From NCBI GenBank assembly GCA_022599775.1, contig JAHZLQ010000073.1:1-51367 (forward strand): a DNA stretch of 51,367 nt, written 5' to 3'. Below the pieces are notes generated by a model. It was not told where the DNA came from. It saw only the letters and a list, made by a program, of their open reading frames with translations, and did no database searches. Both the position numbers and the translations under genes were made by a program. Positions 14,307 through 23,195 of this stretch are shown here, in pieces (the first letter of the stretch is position 1; each line of letters opens with the position of its first letter). The DNA is from Gammaproteobacteria bacterium (GTDB taxonomy: Bacteria > Pseudomonadota > Gammaproteobacteria > Nevskiales > Nevskiaceae).

Positions 14307-14907
14307 TCTTCCAGGCCTTGACGCAGCGGCGGTACAAGAGCCGGTCGTGGGTACGGCCCAGCCGGCCCTGCCAGAATTCGAAGGATTCCGGTTCCAGCGA
14401 ATAACCGCCCCAGCTGTCGGGAAACGGGATCGCCTGACCTTCGAACTTCTGCGCGTTGTCGCGCATGCGCGCGTCCAGCGCCTCACGGCTGCCCACCACC
14501 TGCGATTGTCGCGAGGTATAGGCCGAAAGCTGACTTTCACGTGGTCGCGACTGAAAATAATCGCGGGCCACCGTCTCCGGAAGGCGCGAAACCCGCCCTT
14601 CGACGCGGACCTGGCGCTCCAGCCGGTCCCACCAGAACGTGGCCGCAACAAAGGGGTTCATCTCAAGTTCAAGACCTTTGCGCGACAACAGGTGCGTGTA
14701 AAAGCTCAGACCGCCGTGCTGAAAGCCCTTGAACAGCACGATGCGCACCGAGGGACGCCCGTCTGGAGTGGCGGTGCCCAGGGCCATCGCGGTGGGATCG
14801 ATCATGCCGGCCTCGCGTGCATCGGCCAGCCATTTATCGAGCTGTTTCAGCGGGTCCGGATCAAGGTCTGGAATATCCAGCGGGGGATTGCGGGTGTATT
14901 GCGGCAT
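14287..14907 (-). CDS. pdxH: Pyridoxamine/pyridoxine 5'-phosphate oxidase
   Basis: A 206-aa cytosolic flavoenzyme that oxidises PNP or PMP to pyridoxal 5'-phosphate with FMN and oxygen. Diagnostic stretches are DPTAMALGTATPDGRPSVRIVLFKG, SFYTHLLSRKGLELEMNP, LERQVRVEG, YFQSRPRESQLSAYTSRQS and the C-terminal FEFWQGRLGRTHDR followed by AWKIERLEP, all as in E. coli PdxH. I place the start at ATG 14905-14907 (MPQYTRNPP), close to the family start; a frame open to 14949 would add 14 residues. It is divergent from the acuI-like gene, 62 bases apart. Confidence 0.95.
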   Translation of the reverse strand: MPQYTRNPPLDIPDLDPDPLKQLDKWLADAREAGMIDPTAMALGTATPDGRPSVRIVLFKGFQHGGLSFYTHLLSRKGLELEMNPFVAATFWWDRLERQVRVEGRVSRLPETVARDYFQSRPRESQLSAYTSRQSQVVGSREALDARMRDNAQKFEGQAIPFPDSWGGYSLEPESFEFWQGRLGRTHDRLLYRRCVKAWKIERLEP

Positions 14908-14969
14908 GGCCTTGAGAAGTGACGAAACCTGAGCCCTACAATGGGTCACATCCTACAGGAAGACATCCC

Positions 14970-15965
14970 ATGGAAAGCTTTCAGGCACTCAGAGTGCACA
15001 CCGTCGACAAACGCGCCGAAGCGCGCCTCGAAACGATTACGCTGAATGATCTCAGCGCGGGCGAGGTGGTTGTCCGCGTGCACTGGTCCTGCCTCAATTT
15101 CAAGGATGCGCTCGCGGTCAGCGGCAAGGGCCGCATCATGCGTCGCTCGCCCTGCGTGGCCGGCATCGATCTCGCCGGTGTGGTGGTCGAAAGCAGTTCC
15201 GCAGACGTGCAGGCCGGTGCGGCGGTGGTGGTCACTGGCTGCAATATCGGTGAACAGCTGGACGGCGGGTTCGCGCAGTACGCGCGAGTGCCGGCCTCGG
15301 CCGTGGTGCCGCTGCCGGATGGCTTGCCGCTGCGCGAATCGATGGCGATCGGCACGGCCGGCTTCACCGCCGCACTGGCGCTCAAGCGCATGCTCGACAA
15401 TCACCAGCGACCGCACATGGGCCCGATCGCGATCACCGGGCCGACCGGCGGCGTCGGATCGATCGCCACCGACCTGTTCTCACGCGCCGGTTTCAAGGTG
15501 GCCGCGATCACCGGCAAGCCGGAACAGGCGGGCGACTACCTCAAGGCGCTCGGCGCCAGCGAGATCGTCGATCGCAAGAGCCTCGATTTCGGCAGCAAGC
15601 CTCTGGAAACGGCGGTCTGGGGTGGCGCCGTCGACAATCTCGGCGGCGATGCGCTGGCCTACCTCACGCGCACCGTCAAACCCTGGGGCAATATCGCCTC
15701 GATCGGTCTGGCCGCCTCGCCCAAACTCGAAACCACGGTGGTGCCGTTTATCCTGCGCGGCGCCTCCTTGCTCGGCATCTGGTCGGTGGAATGTCCGCGC
15801 GAATGGCGGCTGGAGATCTGGAAGCACCTCGCCAGCGACTGGAAGCCGCGTCACCTGGACCGGATCGTCAGCCGCACGATCCGGCTCGACGAGGTGACCC
15901 AGGCCGCCGAGGACCTGATGGCCGCCAGCATGACCGGCCGCTATCTCGTCGATCTGCGCGACTGA
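14970..15965 (+). CDS. AcuI/YhdH-family quinone oxidoreductase (acrylyl-CoA reductase-like)
   Basis: A 331-aa medium-chain dehydrogenase/reductase without the zinc ligands. The N-terminal GroES-like part has NFKDALAVSGKGRIMRRSPCVAGIDLAG; the nucleotide-binding motif is ITGPTGGVGSIATDL. Further family marks are GKPEQAGDYLKALGA, LGIWSVECP and GRYLVDL at the C-terminus, all as in YhdH/AcuI. The characterised members reduce acryloyl-CoA to propionyl-CoA with NADPH, removing a toxic electrophile. Start ATG 14970 has AGGAAG 7 bases upstream; the longer frame from 14919 overlaps the divergent promoter. Confidence 0.9.
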   Translation: MESFQALRVHTVDKRAEARLETITLNDLSAGEVVVRVHWSCLNFKDALAVSGKGRIMRRSPCVAGIDLAGVVVESSSADVQAGAAVVVTGCNIGEQLDGGFAQYARVPASAVVPLPDGLPLRESMAIGTAGFTAALALKRMLDNHQRPHMGPIAITGPTGGVGSIATDLFSRAGFKVAAITGKPEQAGDYLKALGASEIVDRKSLDFGSKPLETAVWGGAVDNLGGDALAYLTRTVKPWGNIASIGLAASPKLETTVVPFILRGASLLGIWSVECPREWRLEIWKHLASDWKPRHLDRIVSRTIRLDEVTQAAEDLMAASMTGRYLVDLRD

Positions 15966-15977
15966 GGCCGCCAGGTC

Positions 15978-16346
15978 TTGAGTGGAACGCCCCCCAAAGT
16001 CAGCCGTTCCGGCCTGCGCGCGGAGCCGGCGCCTTTTCGCGATGCCTTGCTGATCTGCCACGAATGCGCGGCCAAGCGTCCGGAAGGCGCCAACGCCAAG
16101 GGCCGCACGCGGCTGCGTAACGACCTGCGCAAACGGCTCAAGGCGGCGGGGATGAAAAAGCAGCTGCGCGTGCTCGAAGTCTCGTGCATGGACCTGTGTC
16201 CCAAGCACGGCGGGATCAGTCTGGCGCGAGGCCGCGATCTCGCGGACGGAGAACCCGCGCTGTTCGTCCTTGCCGACAGCGGCGATGCGGATGCCGAAGC
16301 CGAGGCCGTGCTGGACTGGCTGCGTGAGGATCGGCCGCCGCGCTGA
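15978..16346 (+). CDS. Predicted small [2Fe-2S] ferredoxin-like protein
   Basis: A 122-aa basic protein with a thioredoxin-like ferredoxin pattern: a CHEC pair in LLICHECAAK and a second pair in VSCMDLCPKHGG. Four cysteines in this spacing suit a [2Fe-2S] cluster or a metal site. The family is mostly annotated as predicted ferredoxin or metal-binding protein, without a tested role. The start appears to be TTG 15978, 12 bases after the reductase stop, since no ATG or GTG precedes the conserved part. Location suggests it may pass electrons to, or be co-regulated with, the upstream reductase. Confidence 0.7.
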   Translation: MSGTPPKVSRSGLRAEPAPFRDALLICHECAAKRPEGANAKGRTRLRNDLRKRLKAAGMKKQLRVLEVSCMDLCPKHGGISLARGRDLADGEPALFVLADSGDADAEAEAVLDWLREDRPPR

Positions 16347-16363
16347 ATGAAAAAGCGGACTGC

Positions 16364-18559
16364 TCAGGCGCGCCGCAGACGCAGGGCGTTACCGATCACC
16401 GATACCGACGAAAGGCTCATCGCCGCGGCGGCGAGCATCGGCGACAGCAACCAGCCGAACAGCGGATACAGCACGCCGGCCGCGATCGGCACGCCGAGCA
16501 CGTTGTAGGCGAAGGCGAACCACAGGTTCTGGCGGATGTTGCGCAGGGTCTTGCGCGACAGCGAGATCGCCTGTGCGATGCCGCCGAGATCGCCGCGCAT
16601 CAGCGTGACGCCGGCCGATTCCATGGCCACGTCCGCGCCGCCGCCCATGGCGATCCCGACATCCGCGCGCGCCAGTGCCGGCGCGTCGTTGACACCGTCG
16701 CCGGCCATCGCCACCACGCGACCCTCACGCTGCAGGCGTTCAATGGTGCTTGCCTTGTCCTGCGGCAGCACATTGGCGACGACTTCGTCGAGCCCCAGCT
16801 CGCGGCCGACATGCTCGGCGGTGGCTTGATCGTCGCCGGTGAGCATGATCACGCGCACGCCGGCTTTGCGCAGCGCCTGAAGTGCAGCCGGTGTGGAGGG
16901 CTTGATGCTGTCCTCGATCAGCAGATAGCCGGCCAGCGCGCCATCGTGCAGCACATAGACGACAGTGGAGCCGCGCGCCTGCGCCTGCGCCGCTTCGTCC
17001 CCGACCCGGTCCAGGCTGGCGCCTTCGCGTTCGGCCAGACGCCGATTGCCTACGGCGATGCGCCGGCCATCGATCTGTCCCCACACGCCGAGGCCGGGAT
17101 CGCTGTAGAACTGTTGCGCTTTCGGAAGCCGCAGTTTTCGCGCTTCGGCGCCGTCGACGATGGCGCGCGCCAGCGGATGCTCGCTGGCCGCCTCCACGGC
17201 TGCGGCCAGTCGCAGCAGCTCGTTGTCCGCCAGCTCGCCGACGGAGGCCACACGGCTCAGAGTCGGCTTGCCTTGGGTCAGCGTACCGGTCTTGTCGACC
17301 ACCACGGTATCGACCGCCTGCAAGCGCTCCAGGGCCGCCGCGTCCTTGATCAGCACGCCGATCTGGGCACCGCGGCCGACTCCGACCATGATCGACATCG
17401 GCGTGGCCAGACCCAAAGCGCAGGGACAGGCCACGATCAGCACGGAGACCGCCGCGATCAGCGCATGCGCCAGTACCGGCGCCGGGCCGAACAGGGTCCA
17501 TGCGACAGCCGCGCTTGCGGCCGCGAGCACCACGGCCGGTACGAACCAGGCGGCCACCTGGTCCGCCAGGCGTTGTACCGGTGCGCGCGAACGCTGCGCA
17601 TCGGCGACCATCTTCACGATCTGCGACAAAGTGGTGTCCTGACCCACACGCTCAGCCTCGATCAGCAGGCTGCCATGACCATTGCCGGTGCCGGCGGAGA
17701 CGCGCGCGCCCGCCGATTTCCGAACCGGATCGGCTTCACCGCTGAGCATCGACTCGTCGACATGGCTGTCGCCGTCCAGCACCCGCCCATCCACCGGTAC
17801 TTTTTCGCCGGGGCGCACCCTTAGCCGATCGCCCGTTTCGAGCTGATCCAGTTCCACATCGCTTTCCCGGCCCTGGGCATCGATGCGATGCGCGGTCTTC
17901 GGCGCCAGCTTGAGCAGGGCGCGGATCGCGCCCGAAGTCTGCGCGCGTGCGCGCAGTTCCAGTACCTGGCCCAGCAGCACCAGTGTCACGATGACTGCAG
18001 CGGCCTCGAAATACAGCGGTGGATGGCCATTGTCCAGAAACGCTGCGGGCAGCCGTCCGGGTGCCACGGTCGCCAGCAACGAAAACACATAGGCGGCGCC
18101 GGAACCCAGGGCGATCAGCGTGAACATGTTGAGGTTCCAGCCACGCAGCGACTGCGCGCCACGCACGAAGAACGGCCAGCCGGCCCACAGCACTACGGGG
18201 CTGGCCAGGGCCAGCTCGGTCCAAGGTAGCCAGGCGCCGCTCAGGGGCAGACCCAGCATCGGCCCCATCGCCAGTACCAGCAGCGGCGCCGAGAGCACAA
18301 CGCCGGTCATGAAACGGCGTGTCATGTCGCGCAGCTCGCTGTCGTCCACGGTTTCGCTGGGCATCGTCGGTTCCAGCGCCATTCCGCATTTCGGACAGCT
18401 GCCGGGACCGGCCTGCAGCACTTCCGGGTGCATCGGGCAGGTGTATTGCGCACCGGGCACCGCATTGGCCGGCGCCGCAGCGTGGGCGTGATGCGCATGG
18501 CCGCAGCCGTGTTCGTTCGGCTTGTGTTCGGCCTGATTGTGGCAGCAGCTTTCGTTCAT
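16364..18559 (-). CDS. copA: Copper/heavy-metal translocating P1B-type ATPase
   Basis: A 731-aa inner-membrane pump. The N-terminus is His-rich ([11 protein letters not shown]), then carries a YHS-like heavy-metal-binding domain, [21 protein letters not shown], in place of the usual ferredoxin-like HMA domain. The transport site is CPC in [13 protein letters not shown] (~376). The phosphorylation site is DKTGTLTQG (~421). SEHPLARAI gives the P1B nucleotide contact, and [10 protein letters not shown] (~619) the hinge. These marks indicate Cu(I)/Ag(I) export to the periplasm, powered by ATP. Its ATG overlaps the TGA of the upstream MerR gene by four bases, so the pair forms an operon. Confidence 0.93.
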   Translation of the reverse strand: MNESCCHNQAEHKPNEHGCGHAHHAHAAAPANAVPGAQYTCPMHPEVLQAGPGSCPKCGMALEPTMPSETVDDSELRDMTRRFMTGVVLSAPLLVLAMGPMLGLPLSGAWLPWTELALASPVVLWAGWPFFVRGAQSLRGWNLNMFTLIALGSGAAYVFSLLATVAPGRLPAAFLDNGHPPLYFEAAAVIVTLVLLGQVLELRARAQTSGAIRALLKLAPKTAHRIDAQGRESDVELDQLETGDRLRVRPGEKVPVDGRVLDGDSHVDESMLSGEADPVRKSAGARVSAGTGNGHGSLLIEAERVGQDTTLSQIVKMVADAQRSRAPVQRLADQVAAWFVPAVVLAAASAAVAWTLFGPAPVLAHALIAAVSVLIVACPCALGLATPMSIMVGVGRGAQIGVLIKDAAALERLQAVDTVVVDKTGTLTQGKPTLSRVASVGELADNELLRLAAAVEAASEHPLARAIVDGAEARKLRLPKAQQFYSDPGLGVWGQIDGRRIAVGNRRLAEREGASLDRVGDEAAQAQARGSTVVYVLHDGALAGYLLIEDSIKPSTPAALQALRKAGVRVIMLTGDDQATAEHVGRELGLDEVVANVLPQDKASTIERLQREGRVVAMAGDGVNDAPALARADVGIAMGGGADVAMESAGVTLMRGDLGGIAQAISLSRKTLRNIRQNLWFAFAYNVLGVPIAAGVLYPLFGWLLSPMLAAAAMSLSSVSVIGNALRLRRA

Positions 18560-18972
18560 GAGTACCGATCCTGTTCGGGAACATCGTGATTGAGGGCGCT
18601 GAGAATCGGACAGTCGGCGGCATCGCCGTGGCCGGGGCAGGCGTCAACCAGCCGGCTCAGGCCGTCACGGATGCGGCTGAGCTCGACGATGCGCGCCTCG
18701 ATTTCGCTCAATTTCGCCTGTGCGGTCGCGCGCACGCCGGCAATGTCGCCGCGCCGGTCCGAAAGTCGCAGCAATTCGGCAATGTCGTCCAGGCTGAAGC
18801 CGAGCCGTTTGGCGCGGCGGACGAAGCGCAGACGGTGCACGCTGGCGCCGTCGTACAGCCGGTAGCCGGCCGCGCTGCGGTTCGGTGGTTGCAGCAGACC
18901 GGCGCGCTCGTAGTAGCGCACGGTGTCGATCGGCACCTGAGCCTGATCGGCGAGTTGTCCGATTCTCAACAT
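18556..18972 (-). CDS. MerR-family metal-responsive regulator, CueR-like
   Basis: A 138-aa regulator. Residues 1-70 are the winged helix-turn-helix ([26 protein letters not shown]), followed by the coiled-coil dimerisation helix. The C-terminal metal loop is [10 protein letters not shown], with Cys 112 and Cys 121, close to the CPGDDSADC loop of CueR that holds Cu(I)/Ag(I). There is no Cys at the end of the dimer helix where zinc and cadmium sensors have one. Together with the copper-type ATPase that follows with a 4-base overlap, this favours copper or silver sensing. The gene is preceded by a classic 19-bp-spaced MerR promoter, so it likely activates its own operon. Confidence 0.88.
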   Translation of the reverse strand: MLRIGQLADQAQVPIDTVRYYERAGLLQPPNRSAAGYRLYDGASVHRLRFVRRAKRLGFSLDDIAELLRLSDRRGDIAGVRATAQAKLSEIEARIVELSRIRDGLSRLVDACPGHGDAADCPILSALNHDVPEQDRYS

Positions 18973-18998
18973 GGGTCATTCCTGTACTCGGGGATACA

Positions 18999-19029
18999 GG
19001 ATAAACCTTGGACCCAGGTCCAGAGTCAA
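18999..19029 (-). promoter_or_regulatory. MerR-type promoter/operator of the merR-copA operon
   Basis: On the minus strand, TTGACT (complement of 19024-19029) and TTATCC (complement of 18999-19004) are separated by 19 bases, longer than the normal 17 as in CueR/MerR-activated promoters. The spacer contains a near-perfect dyad, ACTCTGGACC and GGTCCAAGGT around TG (19005-19026). This is the expected binding site of the regulator encoded just downstream. Confidence 0.8.
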
Positions 19030-19100
19030 GCCGCGCCTGATCTGACGTGGGCGCCGATCATTCAGATGATGACCACGCGCAAGACGGCATAATCCGGGCG

Positions 19101-19901
19101 ATGTTCCATCACGACAAAAAGCCGCGGGACGAAAGTGCGCCGAAGCGCAGGTTGCGCGTGCTCACGCTGAACATCCAGGTGGGCATGCAGACCGAACACT
19201 ACCGGCACTACTTCACCGGGATGTGGCGTCACGTCCTGCCGTCGCGCGGGGTCCGTTCCAACCTCGACCGCATCGCCGAGCTGGCGTCCGACTACGATGT
19301 GGTGGCGCTTCAGGAATGCGATGCCGGCAGCCTGCGCACGCAGCAGCTCAACCAGGTGGAATATCTCGCGAGCAGCGCCGGATTTACGCACTGGCAGGCT
19401 GCGATCAATCGTGATCTCAAGCCGTTCGCACGGCACTGCCTCGGCTTCCTGTCGCGTTATCCCTTGCACGAGGTTCGTCATCATCCGCTGCCGGGAAGAA
19501 TCCCCGGCCGCGGCGCCTTGCAGGCCGAGCTGCGCCTGGATGCACATGCACCCTTGCGATTGGTGGTGACGCATCTGGCACTGAACCGTGAAGCACGCAC
19601 GCGCCAGCTGGACTATCTGGGCGGTCTCGCCATTCCGGATGTCGACACCGCCACGCAGGACACGGTGATCCTCGGTGACCTCAATTGCGAGCCGCAGGAA
19701 CTGCGCGACCACCAGAGACTGCGCGCCGCCGGCTTGACGCCCGCGCATGCCGAACCAACCTTCCCGAGCTGGCGTCCGACACGTTCGATCGACCATGTCC
19801 TGTTCACCGCGGGTGTTTCAGTCGTGCGGACACAAGTGCTCGACAACCGCCTGTCCGACCATCTGCCTGTGGCCACGGAGATCGTGCTACGACCGAACTA
19901 G
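19101..19901 (+). CDS. Endonuclease/exonuclease/phosphatase (EEP) family protein
   Basis: A 266-aa metal-dependent phosphoesterase-fold protein. The motifs in order are RVLTLNIQVG, the metal-binding Glu in VALQECD, VVTHLAL, VILGDLNCEP, TFPSWRPTRSIDHVLF and SDHLPVATEI at the end. This set supports phosphodiesterase or phosphatase activity on nucleic acid, lipid or phosphoinositide; which one cannot be read from the sequence. No signal peptide is seen. The frame could begin at 19047, but ATG 19101 leaves the promoter of the divergent merR free. Its end coincides with the beginning of a phospholipase D-type gene, suggesting linked roles in phospholipid turnover. Confidence 0.87.
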   Translation: MFHHDKKPRDESAPKRRLRVLTLNIQVGMQTEHYRHYFTGMWRHVLPSRGVRSNLDRIAELASDYDVVALQECDAGSLRTQQLNQVEYLASSAGFTHWQAAINRDLKPFARHCLGFLSRYPLHEVRHHPLPGRIPGRGALQAELRLDAHAPLRLVVTHLALNREARTRQLDYLGGLAIPDVDTATQDTVILGDLNCEPQELRDHQRLRAAGLTPAHAEPTFPSWRPTRSIDHVLFTAGVSVVRTQVLDNRLSDHLPVATEIVLRPN

Positions 19902-19954
19902 CCTTCGTCCCCTGGCACGCACTGCTGTTCTTCGCCGGGGGCGCCATCGCTTTC

Positions 19955-21340
19955 GTGGCGGGCGGACATGCCCTGCTGACGGCGCCGGACCCTCGCACCG
20001 CCTGGGGCTGGATCGCCGTATGCCTGCTGTTTCCGCTGGCCGGGCCGGTGTTGTACATGCTGTTCGGCATCAATCGCGTGCGCACCCGTGGCCGCCAGCT
20101 CGGATTTCTGCATCTGCGCGGCGGCGCTGTCGGCATCGACAACGAATCCGATATCCGCAATCGCGACAAGGTGCCCGCGATCCTGCAGGCCAATCTTTCG
20201 CTGGTGCGCACCAGTGATGTCATCACGCAGCTGCCCTTGCTGGGCGGCCACCGTGTGGAAATGTTGCGTGACGGCGAATCCGCGTATCCACGCATGATCG
20301 AGGCGATCGACAGGGCCAGTCATTCAGTGGCGATGGCGACCTACCTGTTCGATACCGATCGCGCCGGCAAGGATTTCATCGAGGCGCTGATCCGGGCGCA
20401 CAAACGTGGTGTGGAAGTGCGCGTGCTGATCGACGGGGTCGGCGAGTGGTACAGCTTTCCGCGCGCCGGCTGGCTGTTGCGTCGCGGCGGCGTGCCGGTG
20501 GCGCGATTCCACCCGCCGCGGCTGCTGCCACCGGCGCTTTATCTCAACTTGCGCAACCATCGCAAGTTGTTGCTGGTGGACGGATGCGTGGCCTTTACCG
20601 GCGGCATGAACATCGGCGGCCGCCATCTGGCGCAAGACCCTGGCAATCGCCATCCGGTGAGCGATCTGCATTTCGAGCTGCGCGGTCCGGCGATTACCCA
20701 GCTGGCGCGCGCCTTCGCGCAGGACTGGCAGTTCTCTGCGCATGAAACCTGGATGCCGGATGTCTGGCAGGCGGACGCTGCAGTGCCCGGTACCACGATC
20801 GCGCGTGTGATCACCGATGGCCCCAATGAGGACATGGACCATCTGAGTCTGGTGATGCAGGCGGCGATCGCCAGCGCGCGCCACGACATCTACATCATGA
20901 CGCCGTACTTCCTGCCGCCGCGAGAACTCGAAGCCGCCCTGCACGGCGCCGCGTTGCGCGGCGTGCGCGTGCATCTGATCCTGCCGGAGCGCGGCAATCT
21001 GCGCTTCGTCCACTACGCGGTGCGGCACGTGCTGGCATCGATGCTGCGCCGTGGATTTCTGGTCTGGTATCAGCCGGCGCCGTTCGCGCACTCCAAGCTG
21101 TTCGTGGCCGACGGCAGCTATGCGCTGGTGGGCTCGGCGAACCTGGATGCGCGCAGCCTGCGGCTGAACTTCGAACTCGGCGTGGAACTGTTCGATGCAC
21201 AGCTCGCCGGCGAATTCGTCGACTACTGCAAGACCGTGATGACGCGTTCACGCGTGGCCACGGTGGAAGAACTCGAACGGCGGCCGTTCCCGAAACGCCT
21301 GCGCGATGCCGCCTGCTGGCTGTTCTCGCCGTATCTGTAG
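19955..21340 (+). CDS. Cardiolipin synthase-like phospholipase D family protein (start uncertain)
   Basis: A membrane-bound PLD-superfamily enzyme with two HKD sites: HRKLLLVD in NLRNHRKLLLVDGCVAFTGG, and HSKLFVAD followed by SANLDARSL. Before the catalytic part lie hydrophobic helices with the cardiolipin synthase signature PRTAWGWIAVCLLFPLAGPVLYMLFG. Such enzymes join two phosphatidylglycerols to cardiolipin. The start is a problem. The conserved first helix seems to begin at about 19893, but the frame has no ATG or GTG there. The first usable codon after it is GTG 19955 (461 aa, coordinates given), while TTG 19685 would overlap the EEP gene by 217 bases. A rare start codon near 19890, or translational coupling to the upstream stop at 19899-19901, may apply. 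Confidence 0.82.
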   Translation: MAGGHALLTAPDPRTAWGWIAVCLLFPLAGPVLYMLFGINRVRTRGRQLGFLHLRGGAVGIDNESDIRNRDKVPAILQANLSLVRTSDVITQLPLLGGHRVEMLRDGESAYPRMIEAIDRASHSVAMATYLFDTDRAGKDFIEALIRAHKRGVEVRVLIDGVGEWYSFPRAGWLLRRGGVPVARFHPPRLLPPALYLNLRNHRKLLLVDGCVAFTGGMNIGGRHLAQDPGNRHPVSDLHFELRGPAITQLARAFAQDWQFSAHETWMPDVWQADAAVPGTTIARVITDGPNEDMDHLSLVMQAAIASARHDIYIMTPYFLPPRELEAALHGAALRGVRVHLILPERGNLRFVHYAVRHVLASMLRRGFLVWYQPAPFAHSKLFVADGSYALVGSANLDARSLRLNFELGVELFDAQLAGEFVDYCKTVMTRSRVATVEELERRPFPKRLRDAACWLFSPYL

Positions 21341-21362
21341 CGCGGGGCGCGCGCTTGATCGG

Positions 21363-21758
21363 TCAACCTGCCGGGCGCAATGCCTCGCTCATCTGCCTCA
21401 CGTTCGCCGGTGAAATCTTCCAGCGATCCGGCTGTTCGTACTCGAAATCCAGCGACAGCTTGCCGCCGGCACGGCGAACGTGCAGCTTGCAGGCGATCCA
21501 GTCCGCCTGGTCGTCGACCGCCGTCGCGGCGCGCAAGTCGATGAAGGCATCGAGCACCGCCGCGCCGCGAGGCGCCGCCGGCCGCGAGGCGCCACCAGCC
21601 TGATAGGCAAATCCGTTGACGTTGCTGACGCCATCGCCGAAGCGGGCGACCAGCACCAAGTCGTCCCAGGGCAGGGCGCCGAGCTTGGTGTCGGCGGCAA
21701 TCGCGCGCGCCAGTTGCAGGGTGGCTTCGTTCCGATCCATCGTCTCGACCGTGCTCAC
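21363..21758 (-). CDS. Probable immunity protein of the adjacent nuclease toxin (YezG/DUF600-like)
   Basis: A 131-aa acidic cytosolic protein, GTG start at 21756-21758, one base after the toxin stop. The sequence LGALPWDDLVLVARFGDGVSNVNGFAY and the late block KLSLDFEYEQPDRWKISP resemble the YezG-like (DUF600) immunity family, whose members neutralise YeeF-type nuclease toxins. The similarity is weak by eye, so the call leans on gene order: a small gene directly 3' of a polymorphic toxin is nearly always its antidote. Confidence 0.6.
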   Translation of the reverse strand: MSTVETMDRNEATLQLARAIAADTKLGALPWDDLVLVARFGDGVSNVNGFAYQAGGASRPAAPRGAAVLDAFIDLRAATAVDDQADWIACKLHVRRAGGKLSLDFEYEQPDRWKISPANVRQMSEALRPAG

Positions 21759-21759
21759 G

Positions 21760-23094
21760 TCAGTAGTTCTCGTTGATGTCGCTCGTGGAAACGCGTTCGA
21801 ACTGCTGTTCGGCCTCGTTCTCGAAACGAACGTAGTTATCGTAAACGACGTCGCCGTTCGCCGGGTCCACTACCTCGTAACTCACGTCCAGCGATTGCGG
21901 ACGCACGCCGTCGAAATCCCTGAAGTCGATCTCGATGTCGACGCGCTTGCCGCTGTCGGCCCAGGCCGCCCATTCGTTCTCCAGCACGCGATAGGCGCTG
22001 TTATTGAACTGGGCGTTCTGCGGAAACATGTTGCGTTCGCCCTGATCGAGGGTGAAGCGATGGCCGAACACATGGCCGCCGGCGTCATCGCTGCGGCCGA
22101 GATCGGCGACATCGCCCTGCGCCCGGGTTTCGGCGGAGCTGCGCGGTGCCTTGTCGAAGACCTCCGAAAGCTCGGCCTCCGCGTGCACCGGCCGGCCGTC
22201 CGCATTGAGTTCCCAGCGGAACACGTTGTCGCCGGCGGCGCCGGTTTCCAGGCGAAGACCATCGAGCGCGTGGCTGCCGTCGGCGGTGGCGTCGAAGAAC
22301 TCGTCGAGACGGCCGCGCATGCTTTCCAGGGGCTCGCGCACCGCCGCCGGCAACTCGTCGATCGGCACGGCCTTGAGGGCCTCGTCGAGGCCGCCGAGTG
22401 CCGGGCGCAGCGCTTCGGCAAACGCCGCGTCACCGCGCGCCAGGTCCACGGCGCTGTCCACGGTGTCGGCGAATTTGCCGAGCTTGCCGATCTTGGCGAG
22501 GTCGCCGGCATACGGAATCATGCTGACGCCGTCGATCACGGCGCCGAACCAGTCGCCGCGTGCCACCGAGATCGCCAGGCTGGCGCCATCCGAAATCGGC
22601 GTGGGATCGAAGATGCCGACAACGCCAAGGCCGATCTGGGTGAGGTCGAGCAGCAGTTCGCGTTTCTCAGCGGATAGGTTGGCGGCGGCCCGCGGGTCGG
22701 CACCGCCGCCTTCGTCGGCGGCGCTGCGCAAGGTGCCGGCCAGGGCCGCACGTCCCTCGGACGTGGCTTGCAGGGCGCTGATGGCGTCTTCGTCGAGCGT
22801 GTCGACCAGCGATTGGGCCAGCCGCGCGCGGTCGGCTTCCGGCAGGGTTTCCAGCGATTCGCGCAGGCTGGCGGTGCCGCCTTCCGGATCCTGTGCCAGC
22901 AGGGCGCCGATCTGATCGCCGAGCTCGGTGGTGTCCAGTCCGAAGCCGGACAGCGCGTGCGGCGGTACGGCAGACTCGATTGTGCTTGAGGACAGGGCGT
23001 TCACGGCCACGTCGGCGACCCGGAGCAAATGGGGCGCCCAGCGTAGGCCGGCCGCTGCGTTCTGCCATCTGGGATCATTCCCAGTCTCGGGCAA
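21760..23094 (-). CDS. Polymorphic toxin with C-terminal DNA/RNA non-specific endonuclease domain
   Basis: A 444-aa protein starting with TTG (complement of 23092-23094). Residues 1-150 are acidic and helix-rich, without recognisable export signal. Residues ~150-235 (GLGVVGIFDPTPISDGASLAISVARGDW and MIPYAGDLAKIGKLGK) look like the pre-toxin hydrophobic module common in polymorphic toxins. Residues ~330-444 match the Endonuclease_NS_2 fold: DDAGGHVFGHRF with probable catalytic H341, then NMFPQNAQFNNSAYRVLENEW. Such domains cut the nucleic acids of a rival cell. An immunity-like gene follows directly. No type VI, Cdi or Rhs component is nearby, so the delivery route is unknown. Confidence 0.75.
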   Translation of the reverse strand: MPETGNDPRWQNAAAGLRWAPHLLRVADVAVNALSSSTIESAVPPHALSGFGLDTTELGDQIGALLAQDPEGGTASLRESLETLPEADRARLAQSLVDTLDEDAISALQATSEGRAALAGTLRSAADEGGGADPRAAANLSAEKRELLLDLTQIGLGVVGIFDPTPISDGASLAISVARGDWFGAVIDGVSMIPYAGDLAKIGKLGKFADTVDSAVDLARGDAAFAEALRPALGGLDEALKAVPIDELPAAVREPLESMRGRLDEFFDATADGSHALDGLRLETGAAGDNVFRWELNADGRPVHAEAELSEVFDKAPRSSAETRAQGDVADLGRSDDAGGHVFGHRFTLDQGERNMFPQNAQFNNSAYRVLENEWAAWADSGKRVDIEIDFRDFDGVRPQSLDVSYEVVDPANGDVVYDNYVRFENEAEQQFERVSTSDINENY

Positions 23095-23195
23095 ACCCCA
23101 GGGCCGCTGTGGTGGTCTTGGTGGCTGTCCGCAAAGGTTCAGCCGTGATCGTTAAGCTGAGAAGCGAAAAGAATCAGACACGCACGGGGCGAGCA

